A stretch of 64,000 nt of DNA from Streptomyces sp. NBC_01454 (GCF_036227565.1 NZ_CP109460.1:8060001-8124000), one strand, 5' to 3'; shown: positions 52,261 to 60,724, counted from the stretch's first letter. Notes: generated by a model from the letters alone, not told the origin. Translations and numbers: made by a program.

Positions 52261-52503
52261 ATGGCCCGTAACGACACGACCGGCGACGACAACGCCCCGC
52301 TGCCCCACGACCTGCCGAGTCAGCAGGCCGACGCCGACAGCTCGGTCCCCGACCCGTGGGACCCCGAACTGTCGGAGCACGAGACCGACGGCCCCGACGA
52401 GACGATCCCCGACACCGATCAGGCCGGCACCGGGCGGGTCGGCGGAGCCAAGGCCGCGGGTGTCCACCCCGACCAGCCCATCCCGCATGAGCCGGTCGAC
52501 TGA
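52261..52503 (+). CDS. Small acidic protein of unknown function
   Basis: An 80-aa ORF with ATG at 52261 and GAGGAGG 10 nt upstream. It is strongly acidic and Pro-rich (DNAPLPHDLPSQQADADS, PDPWDPELSEHETDG, HPDQPIPHEPVD) and probably disordered. No signal, no domain. Small acidic proteins like this are common in streptomycetes and their role is unknown. Confidence 0.6.
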   Translation: MARNDTTGDDNAPLPHDLPSQQADADSSVPDPWDPELSEHETDGPDETIPDTDQAGTGRVGGAKAAGVHPDQPIPHEPVD

Positions 52504-52730
52504 CGGCGCACCGTCTGCCCGGCCTGCTTCCGCTTCCGTCTCCGGCTGCCCCTGAGCGTTCCCGCTCGGGGGCAGCCGCGCTGTGGTGTGCCCCTCCGCG
52601 GATCGTCGTCGTGGCGCGGCCAGGTGAGTCCGCCCCGACCCGGCACCGTGCTTCCCGTTCCCGTCATGCACCGCGACGTACATTGCCGCTGAGGCCCGCG
52701 CCGGCCCTCCCCACGAGATCGGAATGTGCC

Positions 52731-52934
52731 ATGAACTGCTACGACTGTGTGCCGGACAGAGGCACCGCCGCGGTGGCGATCTGCCGCAACTGCGGCGCCG
52801 CCCTGTGCCAGGAGCATGCCTTCTCCGCACCGCAGACCGTGGTGCAGGTGCACGGTGTCGGTAAGACCACCATGCCGGAGATGGCCCGCCGCATCGTGTG
52901 TCTGATCTGCCGGGGAGCGACCCAGCAGGAATGA
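52731..52934 (+). CDS. DUF2180-family zinc-binding-like protein
   Basis: A 67-aa protein matching the DUF2180 pattern: MNCYDC, then AVAICRNCGAALCQEHA, then RRIVCLICRG, with cysteine pairs at the start, middle and end and a His, consistent with two zinc sites. These small actinobacterial proteins have no assigned function. The ATG at 52731 has a weak GAGATCGGAA upstream. It is 28 bp before an alpha/beta hydrolase gene and may be cotranscribed. Confidence 0.82.
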   Translation: MNCYDCVPDRGTAAVAICRNCGAALCQEHAFSAPQTVVQVHGVGKTTMPEMARRIVCLICRGATQQE

Positions 52935-52962
52935 GACCGGCGGCGGTCCGCGGGGTGGCAGG

Positions 52963-53700
52963 ATGCGCGTGGTGACGACCTTTGTGCTGATCCCGGGCGC
53001 TGCCTGCAGCTCATGGCACTGGCGTCTGCCGGCCGCGGAACTGCGGGCCCGCGGCCACGAGGTGGTGAGCGTGGATCTGCCGTGCGAGGACGACACGGCC
53101 GGGCCGGCGGAGTACGCGGATGCGGTGGTCGACGCCGTCGCGGGGCGGCGCCGGCTGACGCTCGTGGCGCACTCGTTCGCCGGCTTCACCGCGCCCCTGG
53201 TCTGTGCCCGGGTGCCGGTGGACGCGCTGGTGTTGCTGGCCGCGATGGTGCCGCTGCCCGGGGAGACACCGGCCGAGTGGTGGACGGCGACGCGGCACCC
53301 GGACGCCGGGGTCCGACGGGCCGGGCGGGCCGCGCAGCGGGCGGGGGCCGGGCCGGTGCGGGGCGAGGTACCGGAGTCGGCGGTGCCGGGTTCCGCGGCG
53401 GATCCCTTCTTCCAGGATCTGCCGCCGGCGCTGGCGGCGGAGGCCGCGGTCCGCTGGCGCCCGCAGTCGGACACGCCCGCCACGCGGCCGTGGCCGATGA
53501 CGGCCTGGCCGCCGGTGCCGACGCACTTCCTGTTGTGCCGTCAGGACCGTCTCCTCCCGGCGCCGTTCGTGCGCGCGATGGTGGCGGAGCGGCTGGGGGT
53601 GGTGCCCGACGAGATGCCGGGTGGGCACTTCCCGATGCTGTCCCGGCCGGCCGATCTCGCCGACCGGCTGGAACGTTACGGCCGCACCGCTACGACGTGA
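52963..53700 (+). CDS. Alpha/beta hydrolase (esterase type)
   Basis: A 245-aa hydrolase of the AB_hydrolase_6/salicylate-esterase-like group. It starts FVLIPGAACSSWHWR, with GHEVVSVDLPCEDD, the nucleophile Ser in LVAHSFAGF, the acid Asp in CRQDRLLP, and the His in MPGGHFPML. ATG 52963; GTG 52969 would also work. No signal peptide. It ends in a very strong bidirectional terminator facing the HAD gene. The substrate is an ester or amide; unknown. Confidence 0.85.
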   Translation: MRVVTTFVLIPGAACSSWHWRLPAAELRARGHEVVSVDLPCEDDTAGPAEYADAVVDAVAGRRRLTLVAHSFAGFTAPLVCARVPVDALVLLAAMVPLPGETPAEWWTATRHPDAGVRRAGRAAQRAGAGPVRGEVPESAVPGSAADPFFQDLPPALAAEAAVRWRPQSDTPATRPWPMTAWPPVPTHFLLCRQDRLLPAPFVRAMVAERLGVVPDEMPGGHFPMLSRPADLADRLERYGRTATT

Positions 53701-53724
53701 CCGCCGGGCGCCCGCTTGCCGGCT

Positions 53725-53760
53725 CGCGGCCCACCGCACCCGTACGTGCGGTGGGCCGCG
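53725..53760. terminator. Bidirectional hairpin, 15-bp stem
   Basis: CGCGGCCCACCGCAC (53725-53739) pairs perfectly with 53746-53760 around a 6-nt loop, in the 64-bp gap between convergent genes. Confidence 0.85.
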
Positions 53761-53764
53761 GTGC

Positions 53765-54406
53765 TCAACTCGCCTGGGCGGCAGTCGCGTTCGGGTAGGG
53801 GAGCCGGGCCAGCGCGGCGATCAGCGGCACCGGCAGGTACGCGGGCCAGTGGGGCCGGGTCGCCAGGTAGGTGACGTACCCGAGTGCTCTGGCGGCCTGC
53901 ACCTCGTCCGTGGTCTCGGCCTGGTAGACCACCCGGCAGTGGCCCGCGGCCTTTTTGGCGCGTTCCCACAGTGCGGGTGCGGGCTTGCGTTCGGCCTCGG
54001 TCCGCGGGGTGAAGATCCGGTCCCCGAAGTCGGACCAGGCGAACGGGCGCTTGTCGGCCCAGTCCTTGTCGATCACTTCCTTCAGCTTCGCCGCACGCGC
54101 CGCGTCCGTCGCGCCCCAGGAGGGCGGAACGTTGGTGATCAGGCCGACCGGAATGTGACGGGCACGCAGCGCACGCAGATGCTCCGCGGCTCCCGGCATG
54201 TAGCGCACGCTGTTGTCCTGTGCCGTGTGCACCAGCGTCTCGCCGAGGTCGAAGTACACCATGACGCATCCTCGTGCGCGTCCGGTGTCCACGGTGGTGC
54301 GCGGTATGCGCGTGGCCGCACTCGCGGTCGGCACGCTTAACGCCGCCAGGCTGCCCAGGGCGAGCAGCAGGAGCCAGCTGGTTCTGCGACCGGTGGTCTT
54401 CTTCAT
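53765..54406 (-). CDS. Exported HAD-like phosphatase/dehalogenase-fold protein; TTA codon
   Basis: A 213-aa protein. A Sec signal peptide (WLLLLALGSLAALSVPTASA) leads into a HAD fold: VYFDLGETLVHT is motif I with the nucleophile Asp, IPVGLITNVP is motif II with Thr, KPAPALW is the motif III Lys, and VVYQAETTDEVQAARALG stands where the GD-D motif IV is expected. The cap is small. Most HAD enzymes are cytoplasmic, so export is unusual. Codon 23 is TTA (54338-54340), within the signal peptide. Motif IV is degraded (ET-D), so catalytic activity is uncertain. Confidence 0.82.
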   Translation of the reverse strand: MKKTTGRRTSWLLLLALGSLAALSVPTASAATRIPRTTVDTGRARGCVMVYFDLGETLVHTAQDNSVRYMPGAAEHLRALRARHIPVGLITNVPPSWGATDAARAAKLKEVIDKDWADKRPFAWSDFGDRIFTPRTEAERKPAPALWERAKKAAGHCRVVYQAETTDEVQAARALGYVTYLATRPHWPAYLPVPLIAALARLPYPNATAAQAS

Positions 54407-54596
54407 GGGGGATGGCCTTCCCGTAGGGGGACATCCGATCGTATATGCGCCATGTGCACGTCACTGAGCGGACTGGCGCAGTCAAGCCAGTGTTTCCGGC
54501 CGATGTGACGGGTCGGGCTGACGGGGCGAGGGGAGCGCGGAGACGGCGGGCCGGGGGGCGCCGGCGGAGGATCCGCAGGGCGCCGGGCTCAGGCGG

Positions 54597-54785
54597 TCAG
54601 GACTCCAGGAGCTTGCGCTTCTCCGCCTCGAATTCGGCGTCGGTGAGCACTCCCTGAGTCTTGAGCTCGGTCAGCTTCTTGAGCTGCGCGATCTTGGCGC
54701 TCATATCGTCGGCGGGGTCCGTGGCGGACGGCCCGGCATCGGATCCGCCGTCCTGCCTCTCCTGCTCGTAGTCCTGGTCACTCAC
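54597..54785 (-). CDS. Small SHOCT-domain protein
   Basis: A 62-aa protein. The N-terminus is polar and disordered (DQDYEQERQDGGSDAG). The C-terminal SHOCT motif is IAQLKKLTELKTQGVLTDAE followed by FEAEKRKLL, a short amphipathic helix-turn-helix found at protein ends, used for oligomer or membrane contacts. GTG start behind GAGGT. Monocistronic, convergent-adjacent to the HAD gene. Confidence 0.82.
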   Translation of the reverse strand: MSDQDYEQERQDGGSDAGPSATDPADDMSAKIAQLKKLTELKTQGVLTDAEFEAEKRKLLES

Positions 54786-55226
54786 GGGAATACCTCGCTC
54801 ACTCTCCGGCCTTGCTCGCTCGTCGGCGCGCACTATGTGTCCTGGCGTGCGGCGCGGGCGCATCGGGCCGGCAGGCGCGGCCCACGGTCTCCATTGCACC
54901 GCCCCGCGCAGTCGGCCGCACTTTGGTGGAGGGTGAAGGTGGGAAATGCCTTCCGGGGGCAGCTCCGGCGTGGGGAGAATGCGGTCTCCCGTCGCGGTGG
55001 CGGGTCCCCCGGACGGCCGGATGGCGCATATCGCTTTTCCCCCGGGGCCGGTCGGCCCCTCTGCGCAGGGGAGCCCTTGCCCGCCCCGTGCCCGCCGTGG
55101 GGCGGGCACCTGGCCGGACCCGCTCGATGAAATGCGCGGCGCACATACCCGTGGAACCTTGGAAGGGCTCTCAGCGCATCCGGCAGGTGGCCGGTCCACA
55201 GCTACTCATCCTCGACGAGGCGGGCC
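54786..55226. other. 441-bp gap without a supported gene
   Basis: It holds the divergent promoters of the SHOCT and DUF7144-type genes. Longer open frames are GC-bias artefacts with no ribosome site. I see no repeat or RNA gene. Confidence 0.5.
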
Positions 55227-55613
55227 ATGACCAAAAGGAAAGCCGTCACCGGGTGGACGATGTTTGCCGCGGTGCTTCTGGTATTCGGTGGCGCCATGAC
55301 GATTCTCGCGGGCATTTCCGCCATCGCCAACGACCGGATCTTCTTCACCACCCGGGACTATGTGTTCACCTTTGATGTCATCGGCTGGGGATGGGCCCAT
55401 CTGATCCTGGGAATCGTCATCCTGCTGGCCGGCCTCTCGCTCTTCAAGGGGGCGACCTGGGCCCGCATCGTCGGTGTGATCCTGGCGGGCCTCGGCGCGG
55501 TCGCGAATTTCCTCTGGATTCCGCACTATCCGCTCTGGGCCCTGACCCTCCTGGCCATCGACATCGTCATCATCTGGGCGCTGTGCGCGGGTGACCGACG
55601 CTCCCTCACCTGA
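55227..55613 (+). CDS. DUF7144-type four-helix membrane protein
   Basis: A 128-aa integral membrane protein with four helices, including WTMFAAVLLVFGGAMTILAG, then GWGWAHLILGIVILLAGLSL, ATWARIVGVILAGLGAVANF and YPLWALTLLAIDIVIIWAL. The W-x-FA...GWGW...G-ATWAR...YPLW pattern matches the DUF7144 family common in actinobacteria. The function is unknown. ATG 55227 has CTCGACGAGGC upstream. Confidence 0.84.
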   Translation: MTKRKAVTGWTMFAAVLLVFGGAMTILAGISAIANDRIFFTTRDYVFTFDVIGWGWAHLILGIVILLAGLSLFKGATWARIVGVILAGLGAVANFLWIPHYPLWALTLLAIDIVIIWALCAGDRRSLT

Positions 55614-55908
55614 GCCACGGACACCGGCCGGCGCGTGGGCCGCGGTCACGGTCACGGTCACCGTCCCGCCCCGCACCGTACCTTCACGCGCCCCAGCACC
55701 GATCTGAGTAGCGGTACTCATGACACTGTCCGCGGCGCGCCGGACGCTGAAACGGATGAGTGCGCGGCGGAGAGGGTGCGGTCCCGTACGGGGCGCTGCG
55801 ACGGCTGCCTGCCTTCGTGTGTGCCGTACGGGGGGACCGGCCTGCCCGCTCACCCCCCTGGGCGGAGTCGCGCCGAACCGTCCCCCCCCCACGTTTCGAG
55901 GCTGACCC

Positions 55909-56589
55909 ATGAAGGCCAAGAAGGCCAAGAAGGCCAAGAAGGCCATGAAGGCCATGGCTGTTCCCCGCATGCTGCCGCCGGTGCTGGCCGCGGCCGTGCT
56001 CCTCGCCCTGGCGCTGTCGGGCCTCAGCCCGCACGACCGTCCCACCTGGCTGATGGAGACCTGCTGGGTGATCGTCGGCCTGCCGCTGCTGGTCGTGTTC
56101 CGGCGGCGCTTTCCGCTCAGCCCGCTGCTGTGCTGTCTGCTGGCCGGGCACGCGCTGATCCTGATCGTCGGCGGCTACTACACCTACTCCGAGGTCCCGC
56201 TGGGCCACTGGCTGCAGGAGGCGCTCGGCCTCTCCCGCAACCCGTACGACCGCATCGGGCACCTGGCCCAGGGCTTCGTACCGGCGATCCTGGTCCGCGA
56301 GATCCTGGTCCGCACCTCTCCCTTGCGCGACAGCGCCTGGCTGGCGCCACTGACCGTCTGCGCCTGCCTGGCGTTCAGCGCGTTCTTCGAGCTGATCGAG
56401 TGGTGGGCGGCGCTGGTGCGCGGGGCCGCGGCCGATGCCTTCCTCGCCACGCAGGGGGACCGCTGGGACACCCAGTGGGACATGGCCTGCGCCCTCCTCG
56501 GGGCGATCGTCTCGCTCCTGCTGCTCAGCCGTCTCCACGACCGTCAGCTCGCCCGGCAGCACGGCGTGGTGCGGGCGGCGACCGCCTGA
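55909..56589 (+). CDS. DUF2238/YjdF-like integral membrane protein with Lys-Ala repeat N-terminus
   Basis: A 226-aa membrane protein of the DUF2238 (YjdF) family with six helices. The diagnostic stretch is YTYSEVPLGHWLQEALG, NPYDRIGHLAQGFVPAI, then AFSAFFELIEWW and GDRWDTQWDMACALLGAI, with conserved acidic and His residues in the membrane. Before the first helix, the protein reads KAKKAKKAKKAMKAMA, encoded by a tandem 9-bp repeat. Function unknown; the conserved polar residues suggest a transport or enzyme role. Confidence 0.86.
   Translation: MKAKKAKKAKKAMKAMAVPRMLPPVLAAAVLLALALSGLSPHDRPTWLMETCWVIVGLPLLVVFRRRFPLSPLLCCLLAGHALILIVGGYYTYSEVPLGHWLQEALGLSRNPYDRIGHLAQGFVPAILVREILVRTSPLRDSAWLAPLTVCACLAFSAFFELIEWWAALVRGAAADAFLATQGDRWDTQWDMACALLGAIVSLLLLSRLHDRQLARQHGVVRAATA
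55912..55956 (+). repeat. In-frame 9-bp tandem repeat (AAGGCCAAG)n
   Basis: Five units: AAGGCCAAG three times then AAGGCCATG twice, encoding Lys-Ala-Lys / Lys-Ala-Met. Because the unit is a multiple of three, changes in copy number would lengthen or shorten the cytoplasmic N-terminal tail without a frameshift. Confidence 0.85.
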
Positions 56590-56639
56590 CGGACGACGCG
56601 GTCACCGGCCGCCGGGGCCGGGCGAGTCGGGACCTGGTG

Positions 56640-56661
56640 GGCCGGGCCGCTCGGCCCGGCC
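56640..56661. terminator. Hairpin between YjdF-like and YcgG-type genes
   Basis: GGCCGGGCCG (56640-56649) and complement (56652-56661) in a 96-bp convergent gap. Confidence 0.55.
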
Positions 56662-56685
56662 GCACATCAGGAGGAACCGTCGCGT

Positions 56686-57366
56686 TCAGACCCGGGCGGA
56701 GAACGGGCACGCCCAGTCGGCCGGCTTGGGACGGCCCGAGTAGCGACGGGCCTCGGAGAGCTTCTCGTACTCCAGCAGATTGGGGTTGATGTCGCCCTGC
56801 AGCTCGATGTCCTGCTTGCGTATCTTCTCCTGCAGCCGGTCCCAGAGGCCGGCGGCCTTGATGCGGTTGAACTGGGCGTGCGAGTTGAAGGCCAGCATCG
56901 GGAAGGGCGGGCGGCGGCCGATGCGGCGGTGGGTCTCGTGCAGCCCGATCACGAAGAACGGGTGCCCGGCGACGCTGTAGGCGAAGGCGCCCGACGACGG
57001 GTCGGGGTCGTAGCCCTCGGCCCAGGTGTGCAGACGGCTGTCATGGTCGTGCACCGCCTGGAGGTGCTGCCACAGCACCTGCTCGAACTCGGTCTCCGTC
57101 AGCTGCAACGGGCCCGAGAAGGTGGCCACGAAGCTGGTGAAGGGCTTGGCGGCCCAGTCCACCGCCGCGACATACGCTTCCAGATCGGCCGCCATCTGCT
57201 CGGCCGCCGTGTCATCCCCGAACCAGGTGTAATGGCGGTGCGTGATGCCCCCCTGCCGCCAGGCCGAACGGCCGGCGAGACAGGCAAAGGAATCGCCGAG
57301 CAGGAACTGCGCGACTTCGGCGGTGGCGGCGGTGGCAGCCGGAGTGGCGATGGCGTCAACCGTCAT
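56686..57366 (-). CDS. YqcI/YcgG-family protein (GntA-like heme N-hydroxylase family)
   Basis: A 226-aa cytoplasmic protein of the YqcI/YcgG family. Some members are heme-dependent N-oxygenases acting on guanidine or amine groups (guanitoxin pathway GntA). Typical features are FVATFSGPLQLTETEFEQVL, the HTWAEGYDPDPSSGAFAYS middle, LAFNSHAQFNRIKAAG, and the C-terminal NLLEYEKLSEARRYSG with W-ACPF. ATG 57366 with GAAGG upstream. There are no biosynthetic partners next to it, so the substrate cannot be inferred. Confidence 0.83.
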   Translation of the reverse strand: MTVDAIATPAATAATAEVAQFLLGDSFACLAGRSAWRQGGITHRHYTWFGDDTAAEQMAADLEAYVAAVDWAAKPFTSFVATFSGPLQLTETEFEQVLWQHLQAVHDHDSRLHTWAEGYDPDPSSGAFAYSVAGHPFFVIGLHETHRRIGRRPPFPMLAFNSHAQFNRIKAAGLWDRLQEKIRKQDIELQGDINPNLLEYEKLSEARRYSGRPKPADWACPFSARV

Positions 57367-57825
57367 GTTCGTGACCTTCGGTGAGGGGGGCAATACCCGT
57401 GGTGGGGCCCGGTAGGGAGGAGGACCCTGGCAGTCAAGATCGGTCGAGGCCGGTTCGTCAAGATACTGCCGGAGAGCCCTCGGGAAGTACCCCTGCCGAC
57501 GGGGTCGGCAGCCCGGCCGCGGCGGTCTGATCGCCGTCGTCACACCACGCCCCGGACCACGTCCCGGACCACGCCGCACCCCGTGGGGGGACGCGAGCTC
57601 GACGCGGTCGGCACGCGGCCTTCCGGGACCGGCCCCGGCGTCGTCGAGCCGCACCCCGCAGTGTGCCACCCCGGCACACCCCGCTCGTCCACGCGACTGC
57701 CGGGGCCCGCACGCCCCGGACATCGGTCGGCCGGTCCGAGCCCTGCGCCGGTGACTCGGACGGTCGGCTGCCGCTTCCCGTCCGCCTGCCGCGGGCGGCT
57801 GTGCCGCAGACGGGAGCGAGGGCGG
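57367..57825. other. 459-bp gap without a supported gene
   Basis: Upstream of the YcgG-type gene and downstream of the H1-like gene. No ribosome site with a credible frame, no repeat of note. Confidence 0.5.
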
Positions 57826-58497
57826 TCAGACCGAGGCGGGCGCGGCTTCCTCGGTGGCCTTCACGGTGTCGTTCGCCTTGGCCGCGGTACCGGCCCCGGG
57901 GACGGGACGTGAGTAGAACACGCTCCGGCCCTGCTTGCTGCGGTGGGCCAGCCCCTTGGAGACGAGCGAGGTCTCCAGGGTGTTGCGCACGGCGGTCTCC
58001 GGTGCCGTGTGCTCCGGGTGCTCCTGCGTCAGCAGCTTGGTCATCTCCGCCACCGTGCGCGGCTGCTCGTCGAGCAGGGCGAGCACGCGGTCGGCGCGAG
58101 TGGAGTTCTTCTGCCGTGCCTTGACCCGGGCCGTCGTGGCCTTACGCGTCTTCTTCGATCCTCCCGCCACCTTGGCCGGGGGCTTCTTCGCGCTCCGCGC
58201 CGCCTTGGCCGGGGCCTTCTTCGCAGGCTTCTTCACCGCCTTTTCCCCCGCCTTTTTCGCGGGCTTGGCCTTCGGTGCTGCGGGGGCCGGCCGTCGCGCC
58301 GCGGGGACGGTCACCGGAGGTGCCACGGCCTTGTCGGCCTCCGCGAGCTGCGGTGCGGCGGGTTCCTCCGGTGCCTGCGTGTCGAGGTGCAGCTGGATGT
58401 CCTCCAGCTTCGACTTGAGCTTCTGCAGCTCGCCGATCTGTTGTGTGACGCGTTCCAGCTTGGCAGCCACCTGCGCAGTGAACTCCGAGTCTGACAT
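57826..58497 (-). CDS. Histone H1-like Lys/Ala-rich DNA-binding protein with winged helix
   Basis: A 223-aa protein in three parts. Residues 1-45 are a coiled coil (SEFTAQVAAKLERVTQQIGE, LQKLKSKLEDIQLHL). Residues 75-140 are a Lys/Ala/Pro-rich basic tail-like region (KPAKKAGEKAVKKPAKKAPA) like the C-terminal tails of eukaryotic H1 and mycobacterial Lsr2/HupB partners. Residues 150-210 are a winged helix (RADRVLALLDEQPRTVAEMT, LETSLVSKGLAHR). It probably coats DNA and bridges or compacts the nucleoid, with some sequence preference from the winged helix. ATG 58497. Confidence 0.8.
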   Translation of the reverse strand: MSDSEFTAQVAAKLERVTQQIGELQKLKSKLEDIQLHLDTQAPEEPAAPQLAEADKAVAPPVTVPAARRPAPAAPKAKPAKKAGEKAVKKPAKKAPAKAARSAKKPPAKVAGGSKKTRKATTARVKARQKNSTRADRVLALLDEQPRTVAEMTKLLTQEHPEHTAPETAVRNTLETSLVSKGLAHRSKQGRSVFYSRPVPGAGTAAKANDTVKATEEAAPASV

Positions 58498-59122
58498 GAC
58501 AACAGCCTGCTCTCTCTCGCCTGATCGATCTGCGGTTGGCTGGATGTTACTCATCTCTCTCCACAATTAACCCAACGTCTCTTGTCCTTGTCCTGGGAAG
58601 TGTGCCGCATGAGGGTATTGTGGCCGCAGAACATGCCTTCATCCACGGGGAGTTGGGCTCTTCTTCGGCCTGTCTGAGCAGGTAAGAAAAGAGTCAGTAA
58701 TGAGCCATCCGAGAGGTGGCCGGGGCCTCGTGACCGTTGCGGCGCGGATCCGAACTCCATCCGTTTTTCACTCCTTTGAGGCTTTTGCTCAGCGGCTGGC
58801 CATGGTGTTGTTCAGTGTTGGTGGTGGCCCTTGGCGTCGGCGAGGGCCGCGTCGGTGAGGGCGTCGATATTCGTGTGTGCGTCGGCGGCCATGTTCCGGA
58901 CCCGTGCCTGCGCCCGTGCCTGCGTTGGCGTGGGTCCGGTGTCGGCGTGGGTGTCGGTGCGGGGAGAGGCTGCCGCGGGTTCCGGCCCCCGGGCCGCTTC
59001 CGCAGGTCACCACCCTGCGCAACCCCCCGAATGGCCCAGCGCCGACTGCGTCGCACCGGGAGCGGCGGTAGACAGGGGCGACGGGTATGACGAGGCACCG
59101 GCAGCGGGAGGAGCGGCTCGGG
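58498..59122. other. 625-bp divergent gap upstream of the P450 electron chain
   Basis: The left part (58545-58800) is AT-rich for this genome and should hold the H1-like promoter and perhaps the P450-operon promoter. A 26-aa minus-strand ORF at 58812-58892 is listed separately. Otherwise nothing supported. Confidence 0.5.
58812..58892 (-). CDS. Possible 26-aa small ORF
   Basis: ATG at 58892 to TGA at 58812 reads AADAHTNIDALTDAALADAK-like sequence, hydrophilic and helical. The upstream ribosome site is weak (GGTCCGG). It has the regular codon bias of a real gene but is too short to be sure. Alternative: chance open frame in GC-rich DNA. Confidence 0.25.
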   Translation of the reverse strand: MAADAHTNIDALTDAALADAKGHHQH

Positions 59123-59332
59123 ATGCATATCGTCGTCGATCTCAATCGGTGTCAGGGCTATGCGCAGTGCGCGTTCCTCGCCCCCGGCGTGTTCACGATG
59201 CACGGCGAGGAGAGCCTGCTGTACACCCCGGTCGCTCCGGAGGACCAGCGCGCACGCGTGCGGCGTGCGGTGGCCGCCTGTCCGGTCCAGGCGATCCTCG
59301 TGGGCGAGGAGGCGGGCGCCGGTGCTCGGTGA
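59123..59332 (+). CDS. [3Fe-4S] ferredoxin for cytochrome P450
   Basis: A 69-aa ferredoxin. Cluster ligands are Cys10 and Cys16 in CQGYAQC and Cys53 in AACPVQAI. The fourth cysteine of [4Fe-4S] types is replaced, as is typical of streptomycete P450 redox partners with a [3Fe-4S] centre. I chose ATG 59123 (GGAGGAG 12 nt upstream); the frame opens at 59087. The stop overlaps the reductase GTG. It passes electrons from the reductase to the P450. Confidence 0.88.
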   Translation: MHIVVDLNRCQGYAQCAFLAPGVFTMHGEESLLYTPVAPEDQRARVRRAVAACPVQAILVGEEAGAGAR

Positions 59333-60686
59333 ACCACGCGACGGCCGGATCGTCGTCGTCGGCGCCTCGCTCGCCGGGCTGCGGGCGGCCGAGACGCTGC
59401 GCGCCGAGGGGTTCACCGGCTCGCTGACCCTGATCGGGGAGGAAACACATCCCCCGTACGACAGGCCGCCGTTGTCCAAACAGGTCTTGCTCGGGAAGGT
59501 GCCCGCGGACCGGACCGGGCTGCCGCAGCGCCGTCGGCTCGACGCGGACTGGAAACTCGGGGTGCGTGCCGGCGGGTTGGACCCGGTCGGGAAGCGGGTG
59601 CTTCTCGACGACGGTGCGGACGTGCCCTTCGACCGGCTGCTGATCGCCACCGGAACCCGTGCCCGGCCCTGGCCCCACCCGGACGAGGCCGCCATGGACG
59701 GGGTGTTCACCCTGCGCACCAGCGGCGACGCGGCCGCACTCGCGGCACGCCTGGCCGCCGGACCGCGCCGGGTGCTGGTCGTCGGTGCCGGGTTCACCGG
59801 CTCGGAGATCGCATCCGCCTGCCGGGAGCGCGGACTCGACGTGACGGTCGCGGAGCGGGGGCCGGCGCCCCTGGTCGGCGCGCTCGGCGGGACGTTGGGC
59901 GAGCTGGCGGCGAAGTTGCAGCGGGCGCACGGGGTCGACCTGCGCTGCGGAGTGACGGTCACCGCTCTGGAGGGCGACGGCCGGCTCACCGGCGCACAGT
60001 TCTCCGACGGGACGAGGATCGACGCCGACATCGCCGTCATCGCCCTCGGTGCGGTCCGCAACACCGAGTGGCTCGCCGAGTCGGGGCTCGCCGCGGGCCC
60101 CCGGGGCGTGACCTGCGACGCGGGGTGCCGCGCCTTCGACATGTACGGCATCGTCACCGACGACATCTTCGCCGCCGGCGATGTGGCCCGGTTCCCGCAC
60201 CCGCTCTTCGAGTATCAGCTGCTGTCCCTGGAGCACTGGGGCAACGCCGTGGCGCAAGCGGAGGTGGCGGCCCACAACATGATCAGCACCGGGCCGCGCA
60301 GACGCCCGCACCTGACCGTGCCGGCATTCTGGTCCAGCCAGTTCGGCCTCAACATCAAGTCCGTCGGGGTGCCCACGTTCTCCGATCAGGTGGTCATCGC
60401 CCAGGGGTCGCTCAAGGACGCCCGGCTCGTCGCCGTCTACGGCTACCGGGGGCGGGTCACCGCGGCGGTGAGCGTGAACCAGGCCAGGTCGCTGGAGTAC
60501 TACCGGCACCTGATCGAGACGGCGGCGCCGTTCCCGCCCGCGCCGGGAGCCGCCGACCAGAGGGAGTCCCCGGTACCCGTCCCTTCCGACGTACCGGACC
60601 CGAAGCTGCTCTCGCACGGTCCGACGGTCGCCCTGACCGGTCATCTGCCGGACCGGCGCCTGACCGTGGTGCAGCCGGCCCGCTGA
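59322..60686 (+). CDS. FAD-dependent ferredoxin reductase
   Basis: A 454-aa oxidoreductase of the pyridine-nucleotide-disulfide family. The FAD site is VVVGASLAGLRAAETL, the NAD(P)H site RVLVVGAGFTGSEIA, the FAD ring motif DDIFAAGDVARF, and the C-terminal reductase domain (Reductase_C) includes FWSSQFGLNIKSVG. It transfers electrons from NAD(P)H to the ferredoxin encoded immediately upstream (start overlaps its stop), and the P450 gene follows after 38 bp. Confidence 0.9.
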   Translation: MLGEPRDGRIVVVGASLAGLRAAETLRAEGFTGSLTLIGEETHPPYDRPPLSKQVLLGKVPADRTGLPQRRRLDADWKLGVRAGGLDPVGKRVLLDDGADVPFDRLLIATGTRARPWPHPDEAAMDGVFTLRTSGDAAALAARLAAGPRRVLVVGAGFTGSEIASACRERGLDVTVAERGPAPLVGALGGTLGELAAKLQRAHGVDLRCGVTVTALEGDGRLTGAQFSDGTRIDADIAVIALGAVRNTEWLAESGLAAGPRGVTCDAGCRAFDMYGIVTDDIFAAGDVARFPHPLFEYQLLSLEHWGNAVAQAEVAAHNMISTGPRRRPHLTVPAFWSSQFGLNIKSVGVPTFSDQVVIAQGSLKDARLVAVYGYRGRVTAAVSVNQARSLEYYRHLIETAAPFPPAPGAADQRESPVPVPSDVPDPKLLSHGPTVALTGHLPDRRLTVVQPAR

Positions 60687-60724
60687 GACCACCGCCACTC
60701 CCTAGCGACGAGGAGGTCTGGAGC

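Noticed and set aside
57458..57912. Open frames in the 57.4-57.8 kb gap
   Set aside because: Arg/Pro/Gly-rich GC artefacts without start signals.
58812..58892. Small peptide gene upstream of the P450 chain as a firm call
   Set aside because: Kept only as a low-confidence feature; ribosome site is weak and 26 codons is within chance.
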